Source: Nemertoderma westbladi (lineage: Eukaryota; Xenacoelomorpha; Nemertodermatida; Nemertodermatidae). Taken from it: a DNA stretch of 64,000 nt. Positions 33,244 through 45,258 of this stretch are shown piece by piece (position 1 is the first letter of the stretch; each line of letters starts with the position of its first letter). The DNA is taken from NCBI GenBank assembly GCA_032718475.1, contig JAUCBJ010005630.1, forward strand, positions 24,286 to 88,285, in the 5' to 3' direction. Both the position numbers and the translations under genes were made by a program. The notes below the pieces were generated by a model that ran no database searches, was not told the origin of the DNA, and saw only the letters and a list, made by a program, of their open reading frames with translations.

Positions 33244-35482
33244 GTAACAGTTATCGATCTTATTGCAGTAAGCAATAAGGTTGCAAAATACCGTAGTGAC
33301 CGGTAAACCTGAACCGGTACTTCTGTAGGTCAGTAGGCCCAACTGCCAGAACCGGTACTGCTGTAGGTCCGTAAGTCCAACTGTCAGAACCGGTACTTCT
33401 GTAGGTCAGTAGGCCCAACTGTCATAACCGGTACCGGTACTGCTGTACAAGTACATTTAGTATTATTCGATTTTGATTATTGTATACCGGTAGGCTGTTT
33501 AAGAGATTAGGGACTGTACACCCCTTGTTCCTTTTGGAGCTTACTTATTTCTGTCAGTTTTATTTATTAGTAGGCCAGTATTGAGCAGAAGGCGTGTAAG
33601 CTTGCTCAGTCTATACAGACAATTGGTAGGTCAGACTGTTGTCGGACTGTTGTTGAGTTTGGAGAGATTACGGAGTGTGTAGAGTTTGTCTGATAAAGTG
33701 CCAGTTAGTAAGTTGGGGCAGCCATAGCTGTAAGGTCAATCCCCTCTTAAAGAATAAGTCGTACTACCATATTAGCGCGCATACTAACTAACCGTTTTGG
33801 AATCTGCACATACTGTAGTTTATTTAGGCTTGACAGTATTCTGCCAGCTTTTGACCTGTGTTTGTTTGTGTAGTCTGTTCAGGTACCGTAATAGTTATTG
33901 CTCCGATATTTTGTAGGCTGGATTGTTGTCTAGCTATTATTAGGTCTGAAGGGATTGCTGCGTGTGTAGAGTAAGTCTGATAAAGTGCCAGTTAGTAAGT
34001 TGGGGCAACTCGTAGTCGTAAGGTCAACCCCCTCCTAAAGAATAAGTCGTACTACCGTATTAGCACGCATACTAACTAACAGTTTCAGAAGCTGTACATA
34101 CTGTAGTTTGTTTAGGCTTGATAGTAGTAGGCCAGCATTTAGTTTGTATTCTGTTTGAGTATTCTGTACGGGTAGCGTAATATTTATTATTCAGAGTTTA
34201 TGCGATTATTCGCAACATTCATGTCCCCAAGTTTATTCCTACAGTAATTGTGCCTGTTACACATACCGTTATAGTTGAATTAACCCCGGTACTACACGGG
34301 CTGCTTGGCGTAGGTAAAGACTGGTGATTTAGTGCTCCGGTCACTCCAGCAGATGCCGTGGTTCTTTTAACTGTTCAAGTATATTTAACTGCTAGTTATC
34401 TGTTTTTAAATAAGTACTTGTACCTAATTTAGGGTTTAGTGTACAGTGCTTTCCGAGAGTAATTAGTGTAGGCATTATTTTGTGTTGTAAAGCGGTTGAT
34501 AGGCACATTCGTTAGCTCTGTTAACTTCTAGGTAGGAACACTCCGTGATACATAACGTAGTACCTATAGCGACACGCCTATAGGTCGTCAGGCGGTGGTA
34601 TTTTCCTATCTGGACAGCGCAACATATTTACTACTACTTATTATTTTCAAATACCGTAGTATCCTGTCTGTGGTAATAACCACAAGTTCTAACCCTTTGT
34701 TAGACTGGTTTATAGTTTCCCTGTAAAATTACCCTAAAAATTTCGTACGTAATATTTTGTTGTGTTTAATTAGAGAATTAATCTCACCCGTATCGTAAGT
34801 AATTAGTAGTAATAAGTAACTTAGGAAGTAGAATTATCTGTTTTAGTGTCAAATAAGTAGCACTTCACTAAGAGCTCTCAGCTTCTGTGTAGTGACTCCC
34901 CCAGAAATAATAACATTTATTTCAAACATTGACAAAACCCATTTTTTAAACGGGTATATATATATTATAAATCAACTCAAAGATTTATAAATAGTAGGCC
35001 TGCCTTACAACAACTAGGCCTTAATATCAGTTGGACTACTGCTTAAATAACGGTAATAAAGTAAACTAAAGTAACCAAGTAACCCTAAAATATTCAGAAA
35101 TTCAATTATTTAAAATAATTGACATACCGGTATTTACAATAGGCTTATTATATTTATTTCTATAAATTTGAGCTAAAATCATACCGGTATTCTGTGATTA
35201 ATTCTAGTTCATAATTATACTTATATATATACTATAAGTGTAAGCTGCATACCGGTATTCACAATAGGCTTATTATATATTTGTATATTTGTACTAAAAT
35301 TATATACCGGTATTCTGAGACAAACCTAGTCCACAATACTTATATATATTATAAGTGTATACCGGTATTCTAATATACTGTAATAAATTACCGGTACTAG
35401 GCAACGGTCATACTGAATTACTACACTTGCTTTAACTGTAACTATAGCAGTAAGCATTCAACTGTATAACAGGTAGCTAAGT
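33244..35482 (+). promoter_or_regulatory. Leader of element 2 with internal repeats
   Basis: 2.2 kb before the gag ATG. Three repeat sets: about three units with GAACCGGTACTTCTGTAGGT at 33309-33450; a diverged duplication of roughly 350 bp (33660-33850 and 33960-34130, sharing GATAAAGTGCCAGTTAGTAA and AGAATAAGTCGTACTACC); and units with ATACCGGTATTC at 35120-35395. No ORF is supportable. The packaging signal and splice donor are expected here but not identified. Confidence 0.6.
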
Positions 35483-38400
35483 ATGTCTGACACAAAGCAA
35501 AACATGTCAGACAGTTTAATCGATACAACCATCTGTGACAAAGATAGGAGTGTGGAACGAGTAAGAAAAGAGTTCAGTTCACCTCCTACTAAAAGAAAGG
35601 TCACTCCTCCAGTAGTATCAGACCCTAGGCTAATCCACCATAGGTCTGTCATAGGCACTCGGGCCCAGGTCAAACGGAACCAAGAAGCAGCTGTCCAACA
35701 GCAGCAAGATCCTAGTCAAGAAACTTGTTCCCAGCGACCCGATAGCTCCAGTAGTTCGGATACTGTAGAGCTGAACCCCGAACGCGGAGTACAGATGGCG
35801 GCTACAGCCTACTCAGACCCCCTTCTCACCCTTCCTGCCGCGGTATTAACAACTATATTTATTGCGGTGGAGGAACACCAAGTTGATTGGGCGAGAAATA
35901 AGCGAGCGACCCAAGATAGTTATGCGGGATACGCCAGGGAAGAATTGATGTCTATTGTCGAGTCCCAATGGAACTTTCCCGGACCCGGACTCCCGTTAGA
36001 TTTGTCCGAAGCTACTTGGGAAGACATACACAGGATGGGAGTGACTAAAGATACGACGGATCCAGCTGTTTGAAAGAGGTCGGCAGCAGGATATGTGCAG
36101 GGGTTCTTCGGCTCCTTAGAATGATTAGAAGAACAACTGTTTCGACAACCCCAAGGACCTCAAGAGCAGGAAGAGCTGCTTTATCAAGTACGCGAAAGAA
36201 CACTGCGCATTAGACTAATCCTATCAGCCTTTGAGGAAACTTCTAAAAGAAGACAGGACACGTTGCTGCAAGTTGCTGTCAAGACATGGCTCCAACGGGT
36301 AGGTCTTAAAGTTCAAGAAACAGCCCAGTGGAAATCCCAGCTGGCTGAGCGACCAACCTATGACGAATCAACCGATGCCATCTTTTCTCAAACGGAAGGC
36401 GAAGCGACAGCAGAAAGACCGCGAAAGAGAGACGCCATCGACATCTATCTGTCAGACTATCAACGTTTCTTGGGTGATGAAGAGTTGAGGAGACGACTGG
36501 CTGGACTTTCCCCTAATAGTGAAGGAACCAAGCATGTGTTGGACGCAATCGATACCGAAATGTTAGCTGCAAACCAAGCTAAATTTGATGAACAACTCCG
36601 CATCGCCAGAGCCCAGGAAGAACAAGTCAAGAAAAAACAGATAGAGGATCGAAAAGCAGCAGCAGCGGCAGCGGCAGAGGCAGAAAGAAAGGCTGCAGCG
36701 GCAGAAGCAGAAAGAAAGGCAGCAGAGGCAGAGGCAGAAAGAAAGGCTGCAGCGGCAGAGGCAGAAAGAAAGGCTGCAGCGGCAGAGGCAGAAAGAAAGG
36801 CTGCAGCGGCAGAGGCAGAAAGAAAATTGGCAGAAGCAGAAAGGAGAGCGTCTGACGAGATCGCCCAGCTAGCGTTGGAAAATATTCAGGAAAGTCAAGA
36901 TCACATAAATAAACAGTTGACTGACAATCGAATGCAGATGATGAATCAATCTAATTCCAAACGCCAAGGTTATACATCATCGGAGGAGGGAGATACCACC
37001 GATCCTGAAGGCGGGGGAAATAGATATCGTCTCAGTAGGCGTAGAAAGACATCTCACCGTCATAAATTGCCCGATTTGCCCCCTGCTGTTAGAAGACAAT
37101 TAACTAGTACAGCTGTAGGTAGTACAGAACCCACAGACCAAATTATTACCGTAAATAGACTCCCTACTATAGTGGATGGGCCGGAAATAGTTAGGCCTGT
37201 CGTTCCCAAAGGCACGCCTGTGCTAGAAACCCCTGTACTTCCAAAGTCTAGCTCTAAATTCCCTTTACACAGTACTACACTGCCTGTACCCGGTAGAACA
37301 GTCCATGGGAATGCCCCAGTTCTTGAGGTCGAGAGAGAAATCCAAGATTTGTCTCCCGTCGTTCCGCGTCGGCCCGCTACTACGTTGGCGACTCCCGCTT
37401 CGGCGGTCGAGTGGGTTGATGAGGGACGGCGGGAGATGGGTCTCTTGCTCGGGCAGCTGAGAGAACACAGGGAATGTTCCTCACAGCAGATCCGAGATTT
37501 AGAAGGGACTGTCCACCAACTTAAGGGAACAGTAAGGGAAAGTAGGGTAGAACTGCAAGAAGTGCAGCAAGGTATCGCGTTGGAACACGACAAATTAGTC
37601 AACATACAAAAGGGAATACCCATAACCCCTGTAACAGTGTGTCAGCCTGTTAGGTCTGAAGTATTCCATGCGCAAGGTGTGGAGCCTACACGCATCTATA
37701 CTGCTAGTGAAGTAGAAACTCCTATAGCAAACCCTATTAAGGGTGATTATAAACCTGTTGTTAATGATATTCCCTATAGACCTGATAATAATCCTAGAAG
37801 TTCATATACCGATAATTCGATATTAAATAATACGATGGCCCAAGACAGCTTTACGCGTCAGATGGCTAGAACAGAAGCCCGCCAGGCGGTTAAAGTGGGA
37901 GAAATCGTCAAATTCAATGGAGATGAGATGAAATGGTTACCGTTTAATGAATATTACGAAGATAGCATACAGAACTCTGTACTATCTAGCGGAGAGAAAC
38001 TGAGATTCCTCATCAAATGTTTGGAAGGACCTCCCAAGTTAATGGCGTTGAAGTTTATTGGACATCCAAATGGATTAAGACAAGTTTGGGATACATTAAA
38101 CACCAGGTATGGTAATAAGGATAACATAGCTAAGTATTTGTATGCAAAACTAGTAGCCCCCCGAAAGTTCCTCAGTAACGAGATTATATAATTTTCCGAT
38201 GAGATTCAAGAGATCTGCCGACAATTGGATTGGTTAGGTAAGTCTCATGAATATCAGAGTTCTATGGTTATTGGAGCCATAGTCTCTACTTTGCCAAAGG
38301 GTGGAGTATGTACTCGCTGGGATAAGAAGGTATTGTATATGAATGAGCAGCAACGACGAAGCCCTACCATGGCTGATCTCATGTCCTTCTTAGATGGTGA

Positions 38401-41400
38401 AGTAAAGCTACAACTCATCAAGCAGTCCAGAGAGAAAACATCGGAAAATAAGGTGAGTGAGAAACCCGTTTCTAGGAGAAGAGTAACACCTGTGTGTTAT
38501 ACTGATGATGGCGAAAGTCAAGCTTCTCAAGAAGAAGACAGCGGGAAAGGCACCGAGAAATTTTACTATATTAACAAGACCTCAAAGGACGTAAGTAAAC
38601 CTAAAGCTCGAACCCATGACAGGAGAGAACAGGTTGCTAAGACTCCTCCTCAGTCTCCTAACAAAGTACACGGAAGAAAGCCCGAAGAAAGAACGAGAGT
38701 GCATAACGTTACCCAAGGTAAAGTGAGTAACATTAAACCAAACTGTGTGCTGTGCGACAGGCCCCACCGTTTGAGTGCGTGTGCTGAATTCCTTAAGAAA
38801 TCCCTAGTAGCCAGACGAGAAGTCGTGTGGGATAAGAGGTTATGCTATAATTGCCTCAGACCAGGACACCAACGGCGAACCTGTTACTCCGACATAAAGT
38901 GTGCAAAGTGCGGTACGAAACATCACGTCTTGTTACATAGCGAATTCGAACGAAACCACCCGAGTCAGGTAAGTGAGCCCGAATTACATGTCCAGTTCAG
39001 TGATGTGAACGACACTGACCAAGGTTCTGAGTGGGAAGGATTCTATACAGACGAATTCTCCGATGCTAACGAATCCTGTTATCTAATAAATACCACAGTG
39101 TATCGAGCACTTACGTATGAAAAAGACACTGACGAGTTTACTCCAACTACCTTTGACAAACAACCATCTTGGAAAGTTCCAACTTCCAACATAGGAATAA
39201 GAGAATTTCCTGTAGTGCAAGTAAGAGTTCATGGTCTCAACAAAAGTTACATAGTGAACGCCCTACTTGATTCAGGCAGCACAGGAACATTCATCGATCA
39301 AGAATTAGCCGTAGACATCTTTGCTGGACAACCCAAATTCTGCACTAAGTTGAATATGTCCGGAATTATGCAAGTTTGGAAATCTACCATCACGGCCGAT
39401 TACTATGTAGGTGCGTTGTCCACTCCCCAGGATAAATTAGGAGAACAAAGTATAAGGTCAGTAAAAATGGTAGCTATAAAGAACTTCGCTAATACCCAAG
39501 TAGAGCCTTATAACTGGGACGAGGACGAGAGCATCCAACAACTTAAAATACCTCGATTCCAGACAGATTATCCTGGAGTGCAAATACTTATCGGCCAAAA
39601 CGCTCACGAGGCGCTCGAGACATTGGAGAAACGACCTGCTCAACCGCAGCCACTACAAACCTATGCGGTAAGAACTAGAGTAGGTTGGTACTTTACTGGC
39701 CCTTAACGCAGAACTCTCGAAGAGAGACTACCACCAGAAAGAATATGCCAGATAAATGGTTTGGAAGTGGAGAGCAGTGAAGTGGACGAACTAACTGAGG
39801 GAACACCATACTCCTCAGATAATGACAACGTCTACCAACTCTTCGAAGAAGAGAACGCAATTGACCTACTTACAGAGAATCAAACTTGGAAAAACCAAGC
39901 GAACCTATGTCAACTGATTCGCCCAACGGAATCTATTGTTTATAATGACGAACTTAATGACGAGGTAGAGCGCTACAACGCTAGAACTCGGGACGAACTC
40001 GCCGTACGATTCTTTACCCAAGAATTGGTAGAACCCAATTCATACGACAAAGCCCTGTCGATAGAAGAAGAAAGAGCCAAGCAAATCCAGGAAACAACCA
40101 CACGTTTTTTAAAAGATCAAGGTAGATATGAAATCGGACTACCATTTCGAAAACGGGAACCTAGATTTGTAAATAACAGACCCTTGGCTGAGAAAAGAAT
40201 CAATCAATTACATTGACGTCTTACGGCAAATGCTTCAGCTAAGGAAATGTACCAAACTCAGTTGAAGAAATTTATCACAAAGGGATACGCGGAGCGAGTA
40301 CCGGAAGGAACTCCAATAACTGAAAGAACTTATTATCTAACACATCATTACGTTCCCAAACCCGGTAAACCCCATGAAGTACGGGTCGTATTTGATGGCT
40401 CCGCCCTATATATGGGCCAATCCCTCAATTCCGAGTTGTTACCAGGACCCAACTTGCTCCAATCTTTGTTGGGAATACTTTTAAGATTAAGACAATATTC
40501 CATCGCGTTCGCCTCCGATATAGAAGGAATGTTCTTACAAGTCAAGGCGTTGGATCGTGATAGAGACAGCCTAAGATTCCTGTGGTGGCCTGAAGGAGAT
40601 CTCAACCAGAAACCGGTAGAGTACTGGATGACCATCCAGGCTTTTGGGATTATATCAAGCCCTTCAAACGCCTGCTCAGTGGTTCGTACCACTGCGGATG
40701 ACAACCGGGACGCCTTCTCCAAAGAGGTGATAGATAACATCAAACGAGACATATACATGGACGACAATTTAAAGTCCCTTCCATCAGTAAAAGAAGCCAT
40801 TGATGTCGCGAAAGGAACGGTTGAGTGTTTGAAAAGAGGTGGATTTCGATTGACGAAGTTCACCAGCAACTCCCGTGAGTTTCTGGAAGCAATATCTGTA
40901 GAAGACCGGGGAGCAAAAGACCTCGACTTAATACATGACGATCTTCCGGAAACCAAGACGCTTGGCTTGAAGTGGGACACCGAAAGAGATATCCTGTTTT
41001 TTCAGCTAAAACAGCGAGATAATCCAGTTCGGACCAAACGGATTTGTTTAAGTATTCTGAGCACTTATTTCGATCCCTTGGGATTTATTAGCCCAGTTAT
41101 ATTGATTGCTCGGAGTTTAGTACAACAAATGTGGCTTGAAAACCACTCGTGGGACGATCCACTCAAGGGAGAACTATTAAAGAAATGGATGAAATGGGAG
41201 GACTCGCTACCTGCCATCGAGAACTTTATAATTTCCCGTTCATATTTTGGTCATGTTCTCCCTACGTATTCCTATCAACTCCATGTATTTGGAGATGCCA
41301 GCGATATGGGAATCGGTATAGTAGCATACCTGCGAGTCGAAACTCCGGATGGAATCAAAGTTGCCTTGGTTACCTCTAAGGCATTGATTAACAACAAGCT

Positions 41401-43639
41401 TAAGGTTCCTCGGGCGGAGTTAAAAGCAGCTTTATACGCTACAGCTATCGGCCGGAATGTAACAGAACAGATCGATTATCCACTGGAGAAAACTGTTTAT
41501 TGGACCGACGCTTTACTTGTGTTGGAGTATATAACGAATGAAGTCTGTCAGTTCAGCGTCTTTGTTACTAACAGAGTGGCCATTATTCTTAGTCGCACAA
41601 CGATAGATCAATGGAGACATTGCCCTGGTACGATTAACCCAGCTGACATCGCCTCCAGGGGAGCAACTCCACAGGAACTGATAGATACTCCTGACTGGTT
41701 GGGTGGACCCGACTTCCTGAGCAAGGAAGAGGATGAATGGCCTCCTCACCTTACTACGGCTGAGATTAGACAAGCCAAGGGAGCGGAGAAAGTCAAACCC
41801 AAAACTCGGACAAGTAAATCGAAGTTATTTAAACCGACAATCGATCTATCTGTATTACATACTGCCGAAAACGATACTTCGGATCCACAATCCCTCGCCA
41901 CAAACAAGTCTGTTGTGGAAATTAGAGACAGAGATTGGAAATCCGGGATACCAGACGTCTCGCAAGGAATCTCACCCCTGCTGCAGAGAGCACTGCATCA
42001 TTACAGTTCCTGGAATCGTCTCTGTAAAGCCGTCACATACTTAAAGAGATGTTTTCACCATCACTACTCCAGGACGCAGACCACTAGTGATCCTGCTCCA
42101 GTGACATCTGTGCAAGTTCATGTTATTAAAGATCTACCTAAGTACAAGATATCAGACCGGTTTCTAAAGGAGAAGATCAGTTACCAGGAGCATGAAGAAA
42201 CTAATAAGCAGCTACTGAGACTCCTGCAATGCTATGAGGATTCCGATAGGTATTTTCTGTTGTTGAGAAATCCGCAGATGCGCTTAAGGGATCGCTTCTC
42301 TAGCACAATGATAGATGGGTTAATAAGTGTTGGAGGAAGGCTTACCAACGCCCCATTATCCTTTGATACTAAATTCCCTATACTCATTAGTAATCTTGAA
42401 GTACAAATCAAGATGATTGTAGATGTTCACAGTAAACTGTATCATGCTGGTAGAGAACGAGTTCTTAGCGAAATTCGAACTCGCTATTATTTTCATAAAC
42501 CACGTAGAGCTCTGAATCAAGTTCTTAGGAACTGCATACCTTGTAGGAAAGCATTCAGTAGGCCTTTAACACAGCGAGAGGCAGAATTACCTAGGGAACG
42601 AGTAAGCTTTTATGAACCACCCTTTACTAATACTGGTGTGGATTTATTTGGCCCTATTGAAGTGTATCGTGCTAGGACTATAGTCAAGAGATGGTGTGTA
42701 ATCTTTGTCTGCATGACTTGTAGAGCTATCCATCTCGATATGGTGAACGATCTATCTACTAACAGCTTCGTCTTATGTTTACGACGACAGATCGCTCGTT
42801 TCGGAACTAGCAACACGATGAGATCCGATAAGGGAACGAACTTCATTGGTGCCAACAACGAAATTCAGGCTTACGTAAAGGACTGGAATCAAAGACAGGT
42901 GGACGACCAGCTACGGATAACGGCGTCTAGCTGGACCTTTAACGCCGCCGACGCCCCTTGGTGGGGAGGAAGTTGGGAGAGATTAATTCGAAGTGTCAAG
43001 ACCGCATTTCACTTTATAGTGCCGTGCCGCGCATATCTCACCGACGAACTTCTGCGGACGTTAATGGAAGAAATCGCTGCCTATCTTAACGAGAGACCGC
43101 TTATGCCAGTCTCATCGAGTCTCGACTCCCTGGAAGCGCTAACACCCGCGCACTTCCTACTTAAGAAACCTGTAGCCATGCTCCCACAATCCGAGATTGC
43201 CGATGGAGATGAATACTGTCGTCGAACTTGGCAGCTTATGCAGTTGCTATCCCGTCGTTTCGCTGACCATTTTGAGAAACATTATCTGCCCACGCTACAA
43301 CTTCGAACTAAGTGGTTTGCGCAGCAGGAAAATGTCAGCGCCGGAGACATGGTGCTTATTGTAGATCCGGACCTTCCACGTAGACAGTGGCAGATAGGTC
43401 GTATCATCGAGACGCACATCTCGGAGGATGGTCTAGTGCGCTCAGTAGAACTCGTCGTCATGCGGCGTAACTTCAAGAAACCCGGCATAATCTTTGAGAC
43501 GCAACAACTCAATCGCCCGGTTGGTCGTTTATGTTTGCTGGAAAGAGACCGGGAACTCTCCGGAAACTATGGAAGGCAAGAAACTCTTCCCACGACCACC
43601 TCCCTAATACCTCAAACATCTAGGGGCTCCTCAACGTAG
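35483..43639 (+). pseudogene. BEL/Pao gag-pol polyprotein with five in-frame stops
   Basis: One frame throughout, about 2,718 codons, with stops at 36071-36073 (TGA), 36122-36124 (TGA), 38189-38191 (TAA), 39704-39706 (TAA) and 40214-40216 (TGA), and no frameshift. Order: N-terminal gag; Ala/Glu/Lys/Arg coiled-coil repeats (AEAERKAA) at about 36650-36840; DUF1759-like gag core at about 37890-38200; zinc motifs at about 38740-38940; protease DSGSTGTFID near 39270; RT with YMDD near 40755; RNase H with VFGDAS, PRAELKAA and VYWTDA; HHCC zinc domain at 42430-42550; integrase core (VDLFGP, SDKGTNFIGA, GGSWERLIRS, giving D-D-E) at 42630-43010; and the C-terminal domain (RTKWF, GDMVLI) at 43300-43480. 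In element 1 two of the stop positions are sense codons. As read it is defective unless stops are read through. Confidence 0.92.
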
Positions 43640-45258
43640 TACGTCTGGAGTGGGTGTATGTCTATATTATTTTATCTATTTTTATTACATTTTATATGTA
43701 AATGTTATTATGTACGTTATTATAATCGTTTTTATTTAATTTTATTTAGTAAAATGTTATTTTAGAATATTTAGTAAATTAGTGCAATATATTAGTGTTT
43801 ATTACGTACTTAATTACTTATAATATATTTAGTGCGACGGCAAGAAATAATTATTTTTCTCTTTCCTTACTGTCCGTATTATATTATAAATGCGAGACTA
43901 TAGTAAGATGACATGTCAGTACTTATTAAAGTACAATAAAGCCACTACTATATTTAAGTATTATTGGTAGGCAGAGTATTAGGAATGCAAAGTTCAGATC
44001 CTCGTGTCTCGGCTAAACCAAGCTCTGGGTAGACCTTGGAAACGACTTGCCTCTTCACACTGACATTGCTTCGTGCGATATTGCTCTTCTACCTTATTTC
44101 AAATAATACATATAGTAGCGTGATGTCCCTCTAACAGTAGCGTAAAACGCAAATAAATCTGTTAAACCTTTTGACCATCTGTAATTCTAGTCGATTAAGA
44201 TATCGTGGCACCCACCGATATACTTGAAAGACAAATTCTAGAATCAGTGGTTAACGTCCCCAGACAAGTTCTGGAATAAATCGGTGCCCATCCTAAATAT
44301 TAATTTAATATTTATTAAAATCTGTAAAATTCCGATCCTTTAAAATTTCTAGTCAATTAAGATATCGCAGTATTTACCGATATTCTTAAAAGGACTATTT
44401 TATAGAATTAAGGATCCTAAGTCCCCAGATATGCTCTGGAATAAAATTTGTGTCAATTTAACATCAAATAATAAAATTCACGGGAATAAATTTAAATTCA
44501 TATTCAAATGAATTTCATAAATTGTCATTTTGTGCAATTTATAACATTCCCAAAATTCCAGTAATTAATAGATCATGGGAGCGGAGATTCATATTGAGTG
44601 TACTAGAGTGCGAGAATCTCCAACATATAGTCAATAGCCGATAAAATTTATAAAATCATGCATAAAGAGGATATTGACAATTAAAGAATTACTATTAAAT
44701 AGCATCCCAGATCTGTATGCATGAGAATTACCCTAATTCTACCGCTAGTTTTCCATAATGTCACCATGGCAACACCCACGCTAGAATTAGAAGCAAGTTA
44801 AAGGAACAATAAAAAGCTTGCCCCATTGCGTAGCATAAGAGGATACATAGCGCACTATTAGTATCCAAGGATACATAGTAATAACGTGACATTCTGGAAG
44901 ACACTGACTAACGGACAAAATAGCCTGCATGTGTGCAGTAAGTAATGATTGTATGGAATTTGTGCGTTTATAGGTGAATGTTACTACTAAAGTGTGTTTA
45001 CAGTAGCTAATCGCAATTGTAAAGTAGCCCTAACTCTACCGAGATAACCTCAAGTGGATTCAAGCCTTTGGGACGGACAGTGGTGGGACTTGTGCCGATT
45101 ATCGTTGTCGTGCTGTTGCTACATGTTGGCGTAAACACCGCGACAACGGTACATCGGCGCTGAGAAACCCACTGTCCGGGGGCAAAGAATAGTAGGCAGC
45201 GACGCCCGCTTGCCTAAATATTGACTCATACTAATATTAATAAACTCAGATAGCAGAT
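43640..45258 (+). promoter_or_regulatory. Conserved pol-accessory spacer (element 2)
   Basis: AT-rich and non-coding, alignable with the equivalent part of element 1. A roughly 150-bp segment is duplicated in diverged form (about 44170-44300 and 44335-44460, each with TCTAGTCgATTAAGATATCG-like sequence and a CCCAGA..TGGAATAAA block). The GC-richer 100 bp before 45240 are followed by the accessory ATG. It likely carries the signal by which the accessory frame is expressed; no specific element is proven. Confidence 0.5.

Noticed and set aside
36071-40216. TGA stops as selenocysteine or a variant genetic code
   Set aside because: Two of the five stops are TAA, and the host genes here end normally at TAG; no selenocysteine insertion element is visible.
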